From assembly GCA_963815785.1 (NCBI GenBank), contig CAWFHZ010000007.1:868001-932000 (forward strand): a stretch of 64,000 nt of DNA. Direction: 5' to 3'. This DNA comes from DATFVA01 sp963815785 (GTDB lineage: Bacteria; Bacteroidota; Ignavibacteria; Ignavibacteriales; Ignavibacteriaceae). Shown in pieces: positions 9,713 to 18,123 of the stretch. The notes beneath the pieces were generated by a model. It was not told the DNA's origin. It saw only the letters and a program-made list of their open reading frames with translations, and did not search any database. Positions within the stretch are counted from its first letter, which is position 1; the number at the start of each line of letters is the position of its first letter. Made by a program: the position numbers and the translations under genes.

Positions 9713-11064
9713 TTGTTTACACCTTCTAAAATAATTGTGGTTGGGGGAAATGCTGCGGGTCCGGCTGCCGCTGCGAAAGCAAAAAGAATTAAACCTGATG
9801 CGGATGTATTAATGTTTGAGTCAGGAGATTTTATATCAACAGGCACTTGTGAAATCCCTTACGTCCTATCCAACAAAATTTCAGATTACAAAAAAATAAT
9901 TACATTCACACCCGAAAGGTTCAAAGAAGAGAAGGGGGTTACTGTATTTACCGGTTGTGAAATAATCAGTATAGATAGAAATAAAAAAACTGTAAAGGTT
10001 TATGATAAAAGAAAACGCAGAGAGTTTGAAGAAAAATATGATTCCCTGATTCTTGCGACCGGCTCACTGCCCAAAACAATTCCGGGCTTTCCTGAGTTTG
10101 CTATAAATCTTTTTACAATGAAAAATATTTCTGACCTGATAAAAATTTCCGAATTCATTAATTCAAAAGAAAATCGATTCAGTTGTTATTATTGGTTCAG
10201 GTTACATCGGACTTGAAGCCGCAGATGCATTCCGGGAACTGGGAAAAGAAGTAATTATAATTGAGAAAGAAAAGCTTCCGTTACCTATTGCGGAACCTGA
10301 GATTCAAATGCTGATTTTTGAATTGCTTAAAAAAAATAATATCATTTTTCATAGCGGCTTCAAGAGAGCTATCTGTCAATAGTGAAAATGGTTTTATTCG
10401 TAACTTAAACATTGATGGCAGAATCATTAATACTGAAATTATTATTTCCTCAACGGGTTTTTATCCTAATAACATTCTGGCAAAAGATGCAGGACTTGGG
10501 TTGACTTCTATAGGCGGAATTAAAGTTGATAGAAAATTAAAAACAACCGACCCGAATATCTGGGCGTGCGGAGATAATATTGAAATTATTAATGCTGTAA
10601 CAAAAAAGCCTGATTATTTTCCGGTTGCAACTATTGCTCACGATTTCGCTCATATTGCAGGAGAAAATGCTGCAGGTGGTAATGCTGTTTCCAATCCCGT
10701 TGTAAAAAATATTGCGGTAAAAATAATGGATAAATTCCAGGTTTCTGTTGGTATTACTGAAAAAGCAGCAAGCGAAAATAACATTCCATTTAAAAGCGTT
10801 CAAGGTTCAGCTCCTAATATTGTAAAAGTTATGCCCGGAAGTGAACCTGTATTTGGAAAACTCGTCTATCATCCGCTTAATAAAAATATTCTGGGAGCAG
10901 AGTTTTTCGGCGGAAGGGAAGTTTCCGGCTATGGAAATCTTATTTCGGCTTTAATCCAAAACAAAACTCCCGCATATGTATTAGGTGAATTGAACTATAA
11001 TTATACTCCGCCGCTTTCTCCTTTAATAAATCTTTTATCTATTTTGGGTCGAAAAATAAAGTAA
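9713..11064 (+). CDS. CoA-disulfide reductase / NADH oxidase family flavoprotein, interrupted by two frameshifts
   Basis: Three frames join into one FAD/NAD(P)-dependent disulfide oxidoreductase of about 449 residues. Segment 1 (TTG at 9713 to about 10180) has the FAD-binding VVGGNAAGPAAAAKAKR and a single redox Cys in STGTCEIPYV, as in CoA-disulfide reductases and NADH oxidases, plus LATGS. Segment 2 (about 10182-10360) has the NAD motif VVIIGSGYIGLEAADAF. Segment 3 (about 10365-11064) has the second FAD motif WACGD and the dimerisation domain. Removing one T near 10178 and one T near 10363 restores a continuous protein, reading HSGSRELSVN at the second joint. The single Cys suggests CoA disulfide, polysulfide or O2 as electron acceptor; which one is not decidable here. 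It lies between der and upp. It is either a sequencing artefact or an early pseudogene. Confidence 0.75.
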
Positions 11065-11069
11065 ATAAT

Positions 11070-11708
11070 ATGAATCAGGAATTTGAAAAACTAACACTAA
11101 TTGATCATCCCATTGTAAAAAGAGAAATTACTCAGTTAAGGGATAAATCTACAACACCTGAATTTTTCAGAGCAGCAGTAAAACGACTTTCAACGATAAT
11201 CGCTATTGAAATAAGTAAGAAATTTTTATTGAAAGAAATTATGGTTGAAACACCTCTCGAAAAAACAACAGGGCATGTGTTATCTGAAGAAATAATTCTA
11301 GTTCCGATTTTAAGAGCAGGATTGGGGATGGTAAATGGATTCCTGGAAGTTATACCGGACGCAAAAGTCGGGCATATTGGTTTGGAGAGGAATGAAAAAA
11401 CACTTCAACCAAACAGTTATTATTTTAAAATACCTTCTACCAGAGAAAATACAAAAGTGATTATTCTTGATCCAATGCTTGCAACAGGAGGAAGTATTAT
11501 TGCGGCAATATCAAAGTTGAAAAGTAATGGGATTAATAATTTTATTTTTGCTTCTCTTGTCTCTACTCCCCAGGGGATAAAAAAAGTTTTTGATTCACAC
11601 CCGGATATTGAGATTTATACAACCGCGTTAGATAGGGAATTAAATGAAAAAGGTTATATTTTACCCGGATTAGGAGATGCGGGGGACAGGACCTTTGGAA
11701 CTTTGTAA
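11070..11708 (+). CDS. upp: Uracil phosphoribosyltransferase
   Basis: The 212-residue protein is the normal length for Upp and converts uracil plus PRPP to UMP in pyrimidine salvage. The PRPP-binding loop is visible as VIILDPMLATGGS (near 130-142), an upstream VPILRAGLGM loop is conserved, and the C-terminus GYILPGLGDAGDRTFGT is the uracil-binding signature of the family. It begins 5 bases after the flavoprotein gene and its last codons abut the following TPR gene. Confidence 0.96.
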   Translation: MNQEFEKLTLIDHPIVKREITQLRDKSTTPEFFRAAVKRLSTIIAIEISKKFLLKEIMVETPLEKTTGHVLSEEIILVPILRAGLGMVNGFLEVIPDAKVGHIGLERNEKTLQPNSYYFKIPSTRENTKVIILDPMLATGGSIIAAISKLKSNGINNFIFASLVSTPQGIKKVFDSHPDIEIYTTALDRELNEKGYILPGLGDAGDRTFGTL

Positions 11709-11709
11709 T

Positions 11710-12717
11710 TTGAAATTCACTCTTTACTTATTTTCGTTTTTTCTATCCCAATCCTTTACTTTCCCCCAGGTCTACCCTGATCATCAGATTGATTCAACTT
11801 TGAAAGCAGGAATAAATTCAATAATACTTCAAAAATATTCCCAGGCTGAAGAAACTTTTAATTATCTCATCAAAAAAAATCCGGAACTACCTCTTGGGAA
11901 AATATATCTTGCTGCGGTTTACATTGCGAGAGCTTATGATTATAAAGAAGAGTACGATGAATCGAAGATTGATTCTCTACTTGAAGAAGCAAGGGGACAA
12001 TCACAAATTTTACTAAAAAAGGATCAAAACAATATCTGGAATAAATATTTTCTTGCTCTGGCATACGGATATTCAGCTTACTTTAAATCCCTAACCGCAA
12101 ATTGGTTTGTTTCAATAAATAATGGTATCGATGCAATTAATGAATTTGAAGAAATTATAACGCAGGATAAAAGTTTTTATGAAGCACAGATTGCGATAGG
12201 TACTTTCAAATATTGGAAAAGTAAAAAGACCGAATTCCTGAATTGGTTCCCCGGATATGTTGACGAAAAAGAAGAGGCAATAGATATTTTGGAAACTGCA
12301 ATCAGTCACTCAACATATAATATGTATCTGGCTATCAATTCTCTAATCTGGATTTATATTGATCAGCAAAAATATCAGCAGGCAATAGAAATTGCCGATT
12401 CAGCTTTAGATAAATTTCCCGGGAGCAGATTTTTTATGTGGGGACTCGCAAGAGCCTACGAAGGTATAAATCCGGAAAAGTCTGTAGAAGTTTATAACAA
12501 TATACTAGCATCATTACCTTCCGATAAAAATCATTTTAATGAAATTATTCTCAAACATTTAATGGCTCAGCAATATATTAAAATGGGTAAAAATCAGGAA
12601 GCTTTATCGCTTTGTAATGAAATTCTCTCGATTAAAATTCCTGATGAAAAAATAAAATCAGATCTGGAAAACCGGCTGGAAAGAGTAAAAGAACTTCGCA
12701 GGAAACTTTCTCACTAA
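11710..12717 (+). CDS. Secreted TPR-repeat protein
   Basis: The TTG at 11710, directly after the upp stop, gives a clean signal peptide (KFTLYLFSFFLSQSFTFPQ), whereas the ATG at 11677 lies inside upp and would add 11 unrelated residues; the TTG start is therefore preferred, giving 335 residues. The mature part is helical with TPR-like units such as YSQAEETFNYLIKKNPELP, IDILETAISHSTYNMY and YQQAIEIADSALDKFPGS. A hydrophobic aromatic-rich region in the middle (YFLALAYGYSAYF) is typical of tetratricopeptide helices rather than membrane spans. Such proteins serve as scaffolds in the periplasm or outer membrane; partner unknown. Confidence 0.75.
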   Translation: MKFTLYLFSFFLSQSFTFPQVYPDHQIDSTLKAGINSIILQKYSQAEETFNYLIKKNPELPLGKIYLAAVYIARAYDYKEEYDESKIDSLLEEARGQSQILLKKDQNNIWNKYFLALAYGYSAYFKSLTANWFVSINNGIDAINEFEEIITQDKSFYEAQIAIGTFKYWKSKKTEFLNWFPGYVDEKEEAIDILETAISHSTYNMYLAINSLIWIYIDQQKYQQAIEIADSALDKFPGSRFFMWGLARAYEGINPEKSVEVYNNILASLPSDKNHFNEIILKHLMAQQYIKMGKNQEALSLCNEILSIKIPDEKIKSDLENRLERVKELRRKLSH

Positions 12718-12809
12718 CTCTTTAATTCTAATTACAACCCGCTGACTTTAACTATTCAGAGAAATATCGTATGTTATCACAAGATTAAAAATTGGTGCAA
12801 TATCTGGTA

Positions 12810-14984
12810 ATGGATAAACTGGAACCGAAATATCAAAAAATGCTCGATGATTTGCTGGAAGTCTGCCATAAATCACTTCCATCAGTTAATGAGGCATTGA
12901 TAATAAAAAGTTTTGAGTATTCGCTTGAAGCTCATAAACACGATCTGCGTGCTTCCGGTGAACCATATTTTTCACATCCTTACCAGGTTGCAATGATCGT
13001 TGCACAGGAATTACCGCTAGATGATGTTACAATTGCAAGTACCTTGCTCCATGATGTGGTTGAAGATACCGAACTAAACCTTGAGATCCTTTCAAAGGAA
13101 TTTGGGAAAGAAGTTGCTGAAATTGTTGATGGTGTTACGAAGATTAGCGGAATTTTTAAGGGACAGGAAATAACTGTAGCTGAAAATTACAGAAAACTCC
13201 TGTTATCAATGGTTAAAGATGTAAGAGTAATTCTTGTAAAGTTTGCCGACCGGCTCCATAATATGAGAACTCTCGAATTTGTTAATCCGGATAAACAAAG
13301 AAGAATAGCTCAGGAAACTCTTGAAATATATGCTCCCTTTGCGCATAGGTTTGGTTTAGGAAGAGTTAAGTGGGAGTTAGAGGATTTGTCATTTAAATAT
13401 CTTAACCGCGAGGCTTACGAAGAACTCGTTAATAAAGTAAAGAATAAGAGAAAAGAGCGGGAATCGTATATTAAAAAATTTACAGAACCTATTATAGATA
13501 AACTGAACAGCTATAATCTGAAATTTGAGATTAACGGGAGACCGAAGCATCTGTATTCAATTTACCGGAAGATGGTTAGACGGAATAAACCATTCGAAGA
13601 AATATATGATCTTTTTGCTATAAGAGTTATTCTTGATACGGAAAATGCAAATGATTGCTATACTTCTCTGGGAATTGTGAACCAGATTTATTTGCCTGTG
13701 CCGGATAGATTTAAGGATTATATTTCGATTCCTAAAACAAATAATTATCAGTCGATTCATACTACTGTTGTTGGTCCAGAAGGAAGGTTAGTAGAGGTTC
13801 AAATTAGGACTAAGAAAATGCACGAGGTTGCAGAAAAAGGTGTGGCTGCTCATTGGCGTTATAAAGAAAATAAAAATGCAAGCGATAAAGACCTGGAAAA
13901 CTGGGTAAACTGGATAAGAGATATTTTTGAAAATGCAACCAGAGATGAAGCCCGGAAAGATTTACTCGAAAGTTTTAAGTTAAACCTTTATCAGGATGAA
14001 ATTTACGTCTTTACACCAAAAGGAGATTTAAGGAGACTTCCCGTAAATTCAACTCCGGTGGATTTTGCATTTGACATTCATTCAAAAGTCGGATTTCATT
14101 GTATCGGAGCAAAGGTTAATGGCAGAATTGTCCCTCTTGATACAGTACTGCATAGCGGGGATCAATTGGAAATAATCACTTCCAAAAATCAGCATCCGAA
14201 TAAAAACTGGATAAAATTTGTAGTTACACATAAAGCGAAATCGGCTGTCCGTAAATGGATAAATAAAGAAGAAGATGAAATTGTTAAGGGCGGAAAAGAT
14301 ATATGGGAAAAGAAGACAAAAAAACTAAAATTAACTTTCACCCAGGATGATCTCTCGAAACTTGCTCTTGATTTAAAATTCGAAAACAGCCGTGCGTTTT
14401 TTAAATCTATTGCACAGGGAAAAGTAAATCTTGAAGAGGTACTGACAGCAACCAAAGCAAAAGAAGAGAAGAAAGAAACTGTCAATGCACTTGAGTTTGA
14501 AGAATTTGCAAATTCAGCAAGACATAATGTTGGCGGCGTTCTGGTTGAAGGAAAGAAAACAAGGATTCTATATTCCTACGCAAAATGCTGCAACCCGATT
14601 CCCGGGGATCCGGTAATAGGTTATATTACAATTGGCGAGGGAATAAAAGTTCACCGGAAAACATGTTCAAACCTTATTCGTATTTCAGAGAATGATCCCA
14701 GTAAATTAATTCCTGTTCAATGGCCGGAAGGTGAGGGAAATCTGTTTGTGGCAGGATTAACTATTATGGGCGAAGATTCGCCGGGTTTGTTAAATGAAAT
14801 TTCTCATGCAATAGTTTCATATCAGAATACAAATATCAAATCGATTAACATAAATACAGGCGATTCAACATTTGAAGGTAGTGTTACTCTATATGTAAAT
14901 AATCTCGATCATCTTTCGCGGATTATCCAAAGACTTAAAAAGTTAAAAGGAATATACTCTGTGGAAAGGTTCGAGGGAGCCTGA
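12810..14984 (+). CDS. relA: Bifunctional (p)ppGpp synthetase/hydrolase (RSH, RelA/SpoT family)
   Basis: The 724-residue protein has the full RSH layout. The N-terminal HD hydrolase domain retains H56 (FSHPYQ) and HD at 81-82 (LLHDVVEDT), so ppGpp hydrolysis is expected. The synthetase domain follows (about 240-340; KHLYSIYRKM, DLFAIRVI, YQSIHTTV), then TGS (about 385-450; DEIYVFTPKGDLRRLP), a zinc-finger/helical region with CC at YAKCCNPIPGD, and an ACT domain (about 650-724). It makes and degrades the stringent-response alarmone. The ATG at 12810 is chosen over an upstream TTG at 12792. It overlaps ruvX by one base (TGATG), which suggests translational coupling. Confidence 0.95.
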   Translation: MDKLEPKYQKMLDDLLEVCHKSLPSVNEALIIKSFEYSLEAHKHDLRASGEPYFSHPYQVAMIVAQELPLDDVTIASTLLHDVVEDTELNLEILSKEFGKEVAEIVDGVTKISGIFKGQEITVAENYRKLLLSMVKDVRVILVKFADRLHNMRTLEFVNPDKQRRIAQETLEIYAPFAHRFGLGRVKWELEDLSFKYLNREAYEELVNKVKNKRKERESYIKKFTEPIIDKLNSYNLKFEINGRPKHLYSIYRKMVRRNKPFEEIYDLFAIRVILDTENANDCYTSLGIVNQIYLPVPDRFKDYISIPKTNNYQSIHTTVVGPEGRLVEVQIRTKKMHEVAEKGVAAHWRYKENKNASDKDLENWVNWIRDIFENATRDEARKDLLESFKLNLYQDEIYVFTPKGDLRRLPVNSTPVDFAFDIHSKVGFHCIGAKVNGRIVPLDTVLHSGDQLEIITSKNQHPNKNWIKFVVTHKAKSAVRKWINKEEDEIVKGGKDIWEKKTKKLKLTFTQDDLSKLALDLKFENSRAFFKSIAQGKVNLEEVLTATKAKEEKKETVNALEFEEFANSARHNVGGVLVEGKKTRILYSYAKCCNPIPGDPVIGYITIGEGIKVHRKTCSNLIRISENDPSKLIPVQWPEGEGNLFVAGLTIMGEDSPGLLNEISHAIVSYQNTNIKSININTGDSTFEGSVTLYVNNLDHLSRIIQRLKKLKGIYSVERFEGA

Positions 14985-15421
14985 TGATTGAAAATTCATT
15001 TGATGAACCTACCAGGATTTTAGGAATTGATTATGGTTCAAAAAGAATAGGTCTTGCCCTCAGTGATCCTCTGAAAATATTTGCATATCCTTTTAAAACA
15101 CTCTCCAACGATAAAAATATATGGATAGAACTTGAAAATGTTATTAAAGAAAAAACAGTCCTTAAAATTGTTTTAGGATATCCTTATGATGACAGCGGAG
15201 CTAAATCTGCTGTTGCTGAGAAGGTTGAAAAATTTGCGAAAGAACTGAAAAAAAAAATTAATAAAGAAATTATTTTCTGGGATGAACGTTATACTTCAGT
15301 GATGGCGCAGGAAAAAATTTTAGAATCTGTAACTAAAAAATCGAAAAGAAGAAACAAAGGATTGCTCGACCAGAATTCGGCAGCAATAATTCTTCAGGAA
15401 TACCTTAACAGTTTAAATTGA
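14984..15421 (+). CDS. ruvX: Putative pre-16S rRNA nuclease / Holliday junction resolvase-like RuvX (YqgF)
   Basis: The 145-residue protein has the RNase H-like fold motifs of YqgF/RuvX: GIDYGSKRIGLALSD near residue 14 with the catalytic Asp, VLGYPYDDSG near 63, WDERYTSVMA near 99 and DQNSAAIILQEYL at the C-terminus. The E. coli protein trims the 5' end of 16S rRNA, and the family was earlier proposed to resolve Holliday junctions. The start ATG shares its A with the upstream relA stop codon. Confidence 0.95.
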   Translation: MIENSFDEPTRILGIDYGSKRIGLALSDPLKIFAYPFKTLSNDKNIWIELENVIKEKTVLKIVLGYPYDDSGAKSAVAEKVEKFAKELKKKINKEIIFWDERYTSVMAQEKILESVTKKSKRRNKGLLDQNSAAIILQEYLNSLN

Positions 15422-15448
15422 CATTTATAAACCGTTAAGCTATTTTCG
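15417..15448 (+). promoter_or_regulatory. Possible Bacteroidetes-type promoter upstream of the BMC shell genes
   Basis: ATTG at 15417-15420 and TATTTTCG at 15441-15448 are 20 bases apart, near the TTTG-N19-TAnnTTTG consensus but off by one in spacing and one base in each box. Transcription would start near 15455, just upstream of the shell gene at 15481. It is a weak match. Confidence 0.3.
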
Positions 15449-15480
15449 AACATCATAAATTCAATAATGGGAGCACGTTT

Positions 15481-15759
15481 ATGTCACTTGATGCACTCGG
15501 AATGATCGAAACCAAGGGGTTGGTTGGAGCCATTGAAGCTGCAGATGCGATGGTAAAAGCAGCAAAAGTGGAATTGCTTGGAAAAGAAACCATAGGAGGC
15601 GGTTATGTTACCGTTATGGTCAGAGGAGATGTAGGCGCTGTGAAAGCTGCTACTGATGCAGGTGCTGCCGCAGCTCAGAGAGTTGGTGAATTAATTTCTG
15701 TTCATGTCATTCCTCGTCCTCACACAGAGGTTGAAACTATACTTCCGAAAAGAAAGTAA
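15481..15759 (+). CDS. Bacterial microcompartment hexameric shell protein (BMC-H, PduA/EutM-like)
   Basis: The 92-residue protein is a single complete BMC domain. It has the typical start ALGMIETKGLVGAIEAADAM, the central VTVMVRGDVGAVKAATDAG and VISVHVIPRP-like end (reads SVHVIPRPHTEVE). Such proteins form flat hexamers that tile the polyhedral shell of carboxysomes and metabolosomes, with a central pore that selects metabolites. Only one other BMC gene is adjacent; no pentameric vertex gene (BMC-P) or encapsulated enzyme (aldehyde dehydrogenase, dehydratase, phosphotransacylase) is found in this window. The cargo pathway therefore cannot be named. Confidence 0.95.
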   Translation: MSLDALGMIETKGLVGAIEAADAMVKAAKVELLGKETIGGGYVTVMVRGDVGAVKAATDAGAAAAQRVGELISVHVIPRPHTEVETILPKRK

Positions 15760-15762
15760 ACT

Positions 15763-16497
15763 ATGCCTAAAGCGTTAGGGTTGGTAGAAACTCGGGGGCT
15801 CGTAGCTGCTATTGAGGCAGCTGACGCAATGGTAAAAACCTCTAATGTAACATTGGTCGGGAAAGAAGTAATCAATCCTGCTCTTGTGACAATAAAAATT
15901 GTTGGAGAGGTTGCAGCAGTTAAAGCTGCAGTAGATGCCGGAGCGGAAGCAGCCCGAAGAGTCGGGGTGCTTGTATCAACACATATTATTCCCCAGCCAG
16001 ATTCCCAGATGATTTGGATGCTTCCTGAAATTTCAGATGACGAGGTTAAAAAGAAAAAGGATACGGGAGGATTTTCAATTAATTCTGTAGTTAAGCCAAC
16101 CACTACTCAATCGGAAAAAAAGATTGAAGTGGAACCTACTCCTGATATTTTAAAAGATAAACCAGAAATAAAAAGTAAAAAATCACTAAAATTAAAACCG
16201 GAAAAAGAACAAATTCCAGAATCAAAAGAATCTGCTTCAGGAGAAAATCTCTTTACTGAAACAACTGATCATCTGGAAAGACTTAGAAAAGAAGCCCTGG
16301 GAATTAAATCTGAAAAAGAAGAAACTAAAGAAAGTAAATTTTTAGTTGGATCTCTCTCGATGAAAGAACTGGAAGAACTTAATGTTCATCAATTAAGAAA
16401 ACAGGCAAGAGCAATTGATGAATTTCCAATTCATGGCAGAGAAATTTCTAAAGCAAACAGGCGGGAATTACTGGATCATTTTAAAAAAATTATCTGA
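15763..16497 (+). CDS. BMC-H shell protein with long charged linker and C-terminal SAP/Rho_N-like domain
   Basis: Residues 3-88 are a BMC domain (ALGLVETRGLVAAIEAADAM, VGEVAAVKAAVDAGAEAARR, STHIIPQPDS) closely related to the neighbour three bases upstream. Residues about 90-195 form a low-complexity Lys/Glu/Pro linker. Residues about 197-244 are a compact helical end with MKELEELNVHQLRKQAR followed by IHGREISKANRRELLDHF, which resembles the helix-extended loop-helix of Rho N-terminal/SAP domains. The 244-residue size is far above the 90-100 residues usual for BMC-H. Known extended BMC-H proteins include EutK, whose tail binds nucleic acids, and PduK. A nucleic-acid or cargo-tethering role for this tail is inferred, not shown. 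A terminator follows at 16524. Confidence 0.85.
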   Translation: MPKALGLVETRGLVAAIEAADAMVKTSNVTLVGKEVINPALVTIKIVGEVAAVKAAVDAGAEAARRVGVLVSTHIIPQPDSQMIWMLPEISDDEVKKKKDTGGFSINSVVKPTTTQSEKKIEVEPTPDILKDKPEIKSKKSLKLKPEKEQIPESKESASGENLFTETTDHLERLRKEALGIKSEKEETKESKFLVGSLSMKELEELNVHQLRKQARAIDEFPIHGREISKANRRELLDHFKKII

Positions 16498-16523
16498 ACT
16501 GAAATTTGATAGAATGTATATTG

Positions 16524-16550
16524 AACTCCGCTTTGTAGTGGAGTTTTTTT
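16524..16550 (+). terminator. Rho-independent terminator after the BMC genes
   Basis: An 8-bp stem (16524-16531 with 16538-16545, one G-T pair) with a 6-base loop runs into seven T at 16544-16550. It ends the BMC transcript 27 bases after the second shell gene and lies only 15 bases before the next start codon. Confidence 0.8.
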
Positions 16551-16565
16551 ATTTATATTTAAGAA

Positions 16566-17477
16566 ATGAAAAAAAATCTGCATATAATAGTACTGTCCGT
16601 AATATTTTCAGTAATTCTGTGGATATCCATTTCTCTTTCCAATGATTACTATGCAACTGTAAATGTGCCCGTGAAACTAACAAACTTTCCAACAGGTTAT
16701 TCTACCCCATCTGTCATTCCTAAAGATATATCTGTGAAGCTTAAGGGAAAAGGATGGAAATTGCTGGGAGTAAATCTCAGCACTAAATCAGATTATAATA
16801 TTTCAGTTGAGGACAGCGGTAAAATCAGTGTTAGCCTTTATAATTTTCTGGCGGAAAACCAATGGTTATCTTCAGATATAGAAGTGATTGACATTTCACC
16901 GGACACTTTATCATTTTATGTTGAAAAAGACTATTTGAAAAAAGTTTCAATTGTAGCGGATCTGGATCTGAGTTATAAACCCGGATATGGATTGGCTTCT
17001 CCGGTAAAAATATATCCTGATTCGACAACTGTTTACGGACCAAAGAGCGTAGTTAGAAATCTTACTTTTGTGTATACAAAAAGAAAATCATTTAAAGATC
17101 TGGATGATCAGACAAACGAACAGGTTCCTCTTGAGGATTTACCCGGAGTAATTTACAATAACAAAGATGTACAGGTAAATCTGAATGTCCAGAAAATTGT
17201 TGATAAAAACTTTGACAATGTTACGGTTAATATTATTGATTTACCTATGGATAGAGACGTTGTTTTGCTGCCGAATAAAATAACCGTAGGTGTCAGAGCA
17301 GGTATAGAAATACTTGGTAAAATGAAAAGTGAAAATATTAAAGCTTTTGTAAACTACCGTGATATTGTACTTGATACACTTGGTAGTATTATACCCAAAA
17401 CAGATCTTCCAAAGAATACAACTCTTGAATATATCAAACCGGAAAGACTGAGATATATTATTAAAAAATTCAATTGA
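16566..17477 (+). CDS. YbbR-like (CdaR family) domain protein
   Basis: The 303-residue protein has one N-terminal transmembrane helix (about 7-24, IIVLSVIFSVILWISIS) and then three YbbR-type beta-rich repeats, visible in segments such as NVPVKLTNFPTGY, SIVADLDLSYKPGY and YGPKSVVRNLTFV. In Firmicutes the YbbR protein CdaR regulates the diadenylate cyclase CdaA, which is often the adjacent gene; no cyclase is present next to this copy, so that role is not assumed. It probably faces the periplasm. The next gene is tmk, 18 bases downstream. Confidence 0.8.
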   Translation: MKKNLHIIVLSVIFSVILWISISLSNDYYATVNVPVKLTNFPTGYSTPSVIPKDISVKLKGKGWKLLGVNLSTKSDYNISVEDSGKISVSLYNFLAENQWLSSDIEVIDISPDTLSFYVEKDYLKKVSIVADLDLSYKPGYGLASPVKIYPDSTTVYGPKSVVRNLTFVYTKRKSFKDLDDQTNEQVPLEDLPGVIYNNKDVQVNLNVQKIVDKNFDNVTVNIIDLPMDRDVVLLPNKITVGVRAGIEILGKMKSENIKAFVNYRDIVLDTLGSIIPKTDLPKNTTLEYIKPERLRYIIKKFN

Positions 17478-17495
17478 GGAGAAAGATTATTCTTT

Positions 17496-18122
17496 ATGTT
17501 TATAACTTTTGAAGGAATAGATTTTTGTGGTAAATCCACACAGGCTGAATTGCTTAAACAATTTTTCCTCAGACAAAATAAAAAAGTGGAAATAATAAGA
17601 GAACCGGGTGGAACAGAAATTTCAGAAATAGTCAGATCAATTCTTCTGGATAAAAAGAATTATCACATGGTTATGGAAACAGAAATATTCCTTTTTTCAG
17701 CCGCCCGGGCTCAATTAGTCAGGGAAAAAATTAGACCTTATCTTAATGAGGAAATCTATGTAATTTCGGATAGATTCCACGATTCAACTACCGCGTATCA
17801 AGGCTTCGGTCGTGGTATAAATATAGAATCTGTTAATCATATAAATAACCTGGCTATAGGTGAAACCGTTCCTGATATTACTTTTTTTATCGATATAACC
17901 GTAGAAGAAGCTGATAGAAGAAAGAAATTAATAAAAGATTTTGATCCTGATCGTATTGAAGTTTCAGAAATGAGTTTTTATGAGAGAGTCCGTGCCGGTT
18001 ATCTTTTCATTGCAGATCAAAATGAGAGAATGAAAGTGATCGACGGGAAAAAATCAATAGAAGCAATCCATAATAATATTCTTGAAGAAATCAGTTTATT
18101 AGAGAAGAAGGAGATAAGTTAA
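17496..18122 (+). CDS. tmk: Thymidylate kinase
   Basis: The 208-residue protein phosphorylates dTMP to dTDP. It has the P-loop GIDFCGKST (residues 7-15; the usual form is GxDGAGKST, so F-C replaces G-A), the DR(Y/F)xxS-like DRFHDSTTAYQG motif, REPGGTEISE near 38 and the lid region. Length and order are normal. It ends one base before the S41 protease gene. Confidence 0.95.
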   Translation: MFITFEGIDFCGKSTQAELLKQFFLRQNKKVEIIREPGGTEISEIVRSILLDKKNYHMVMETEIFLFSAARAQLVREKIRPYLNEEIYVISDRFHDSTTAYQGFGRGINIESVNHINNLAIGETVPDITFFIDITVEEADRRKKLIKDFDPDRIEVSEMSFYERVRAGYLFIADQNERMKVIDGKKSIEAIHNNILEEISLLEKKEIS

Positions 18123-18123
18123 A

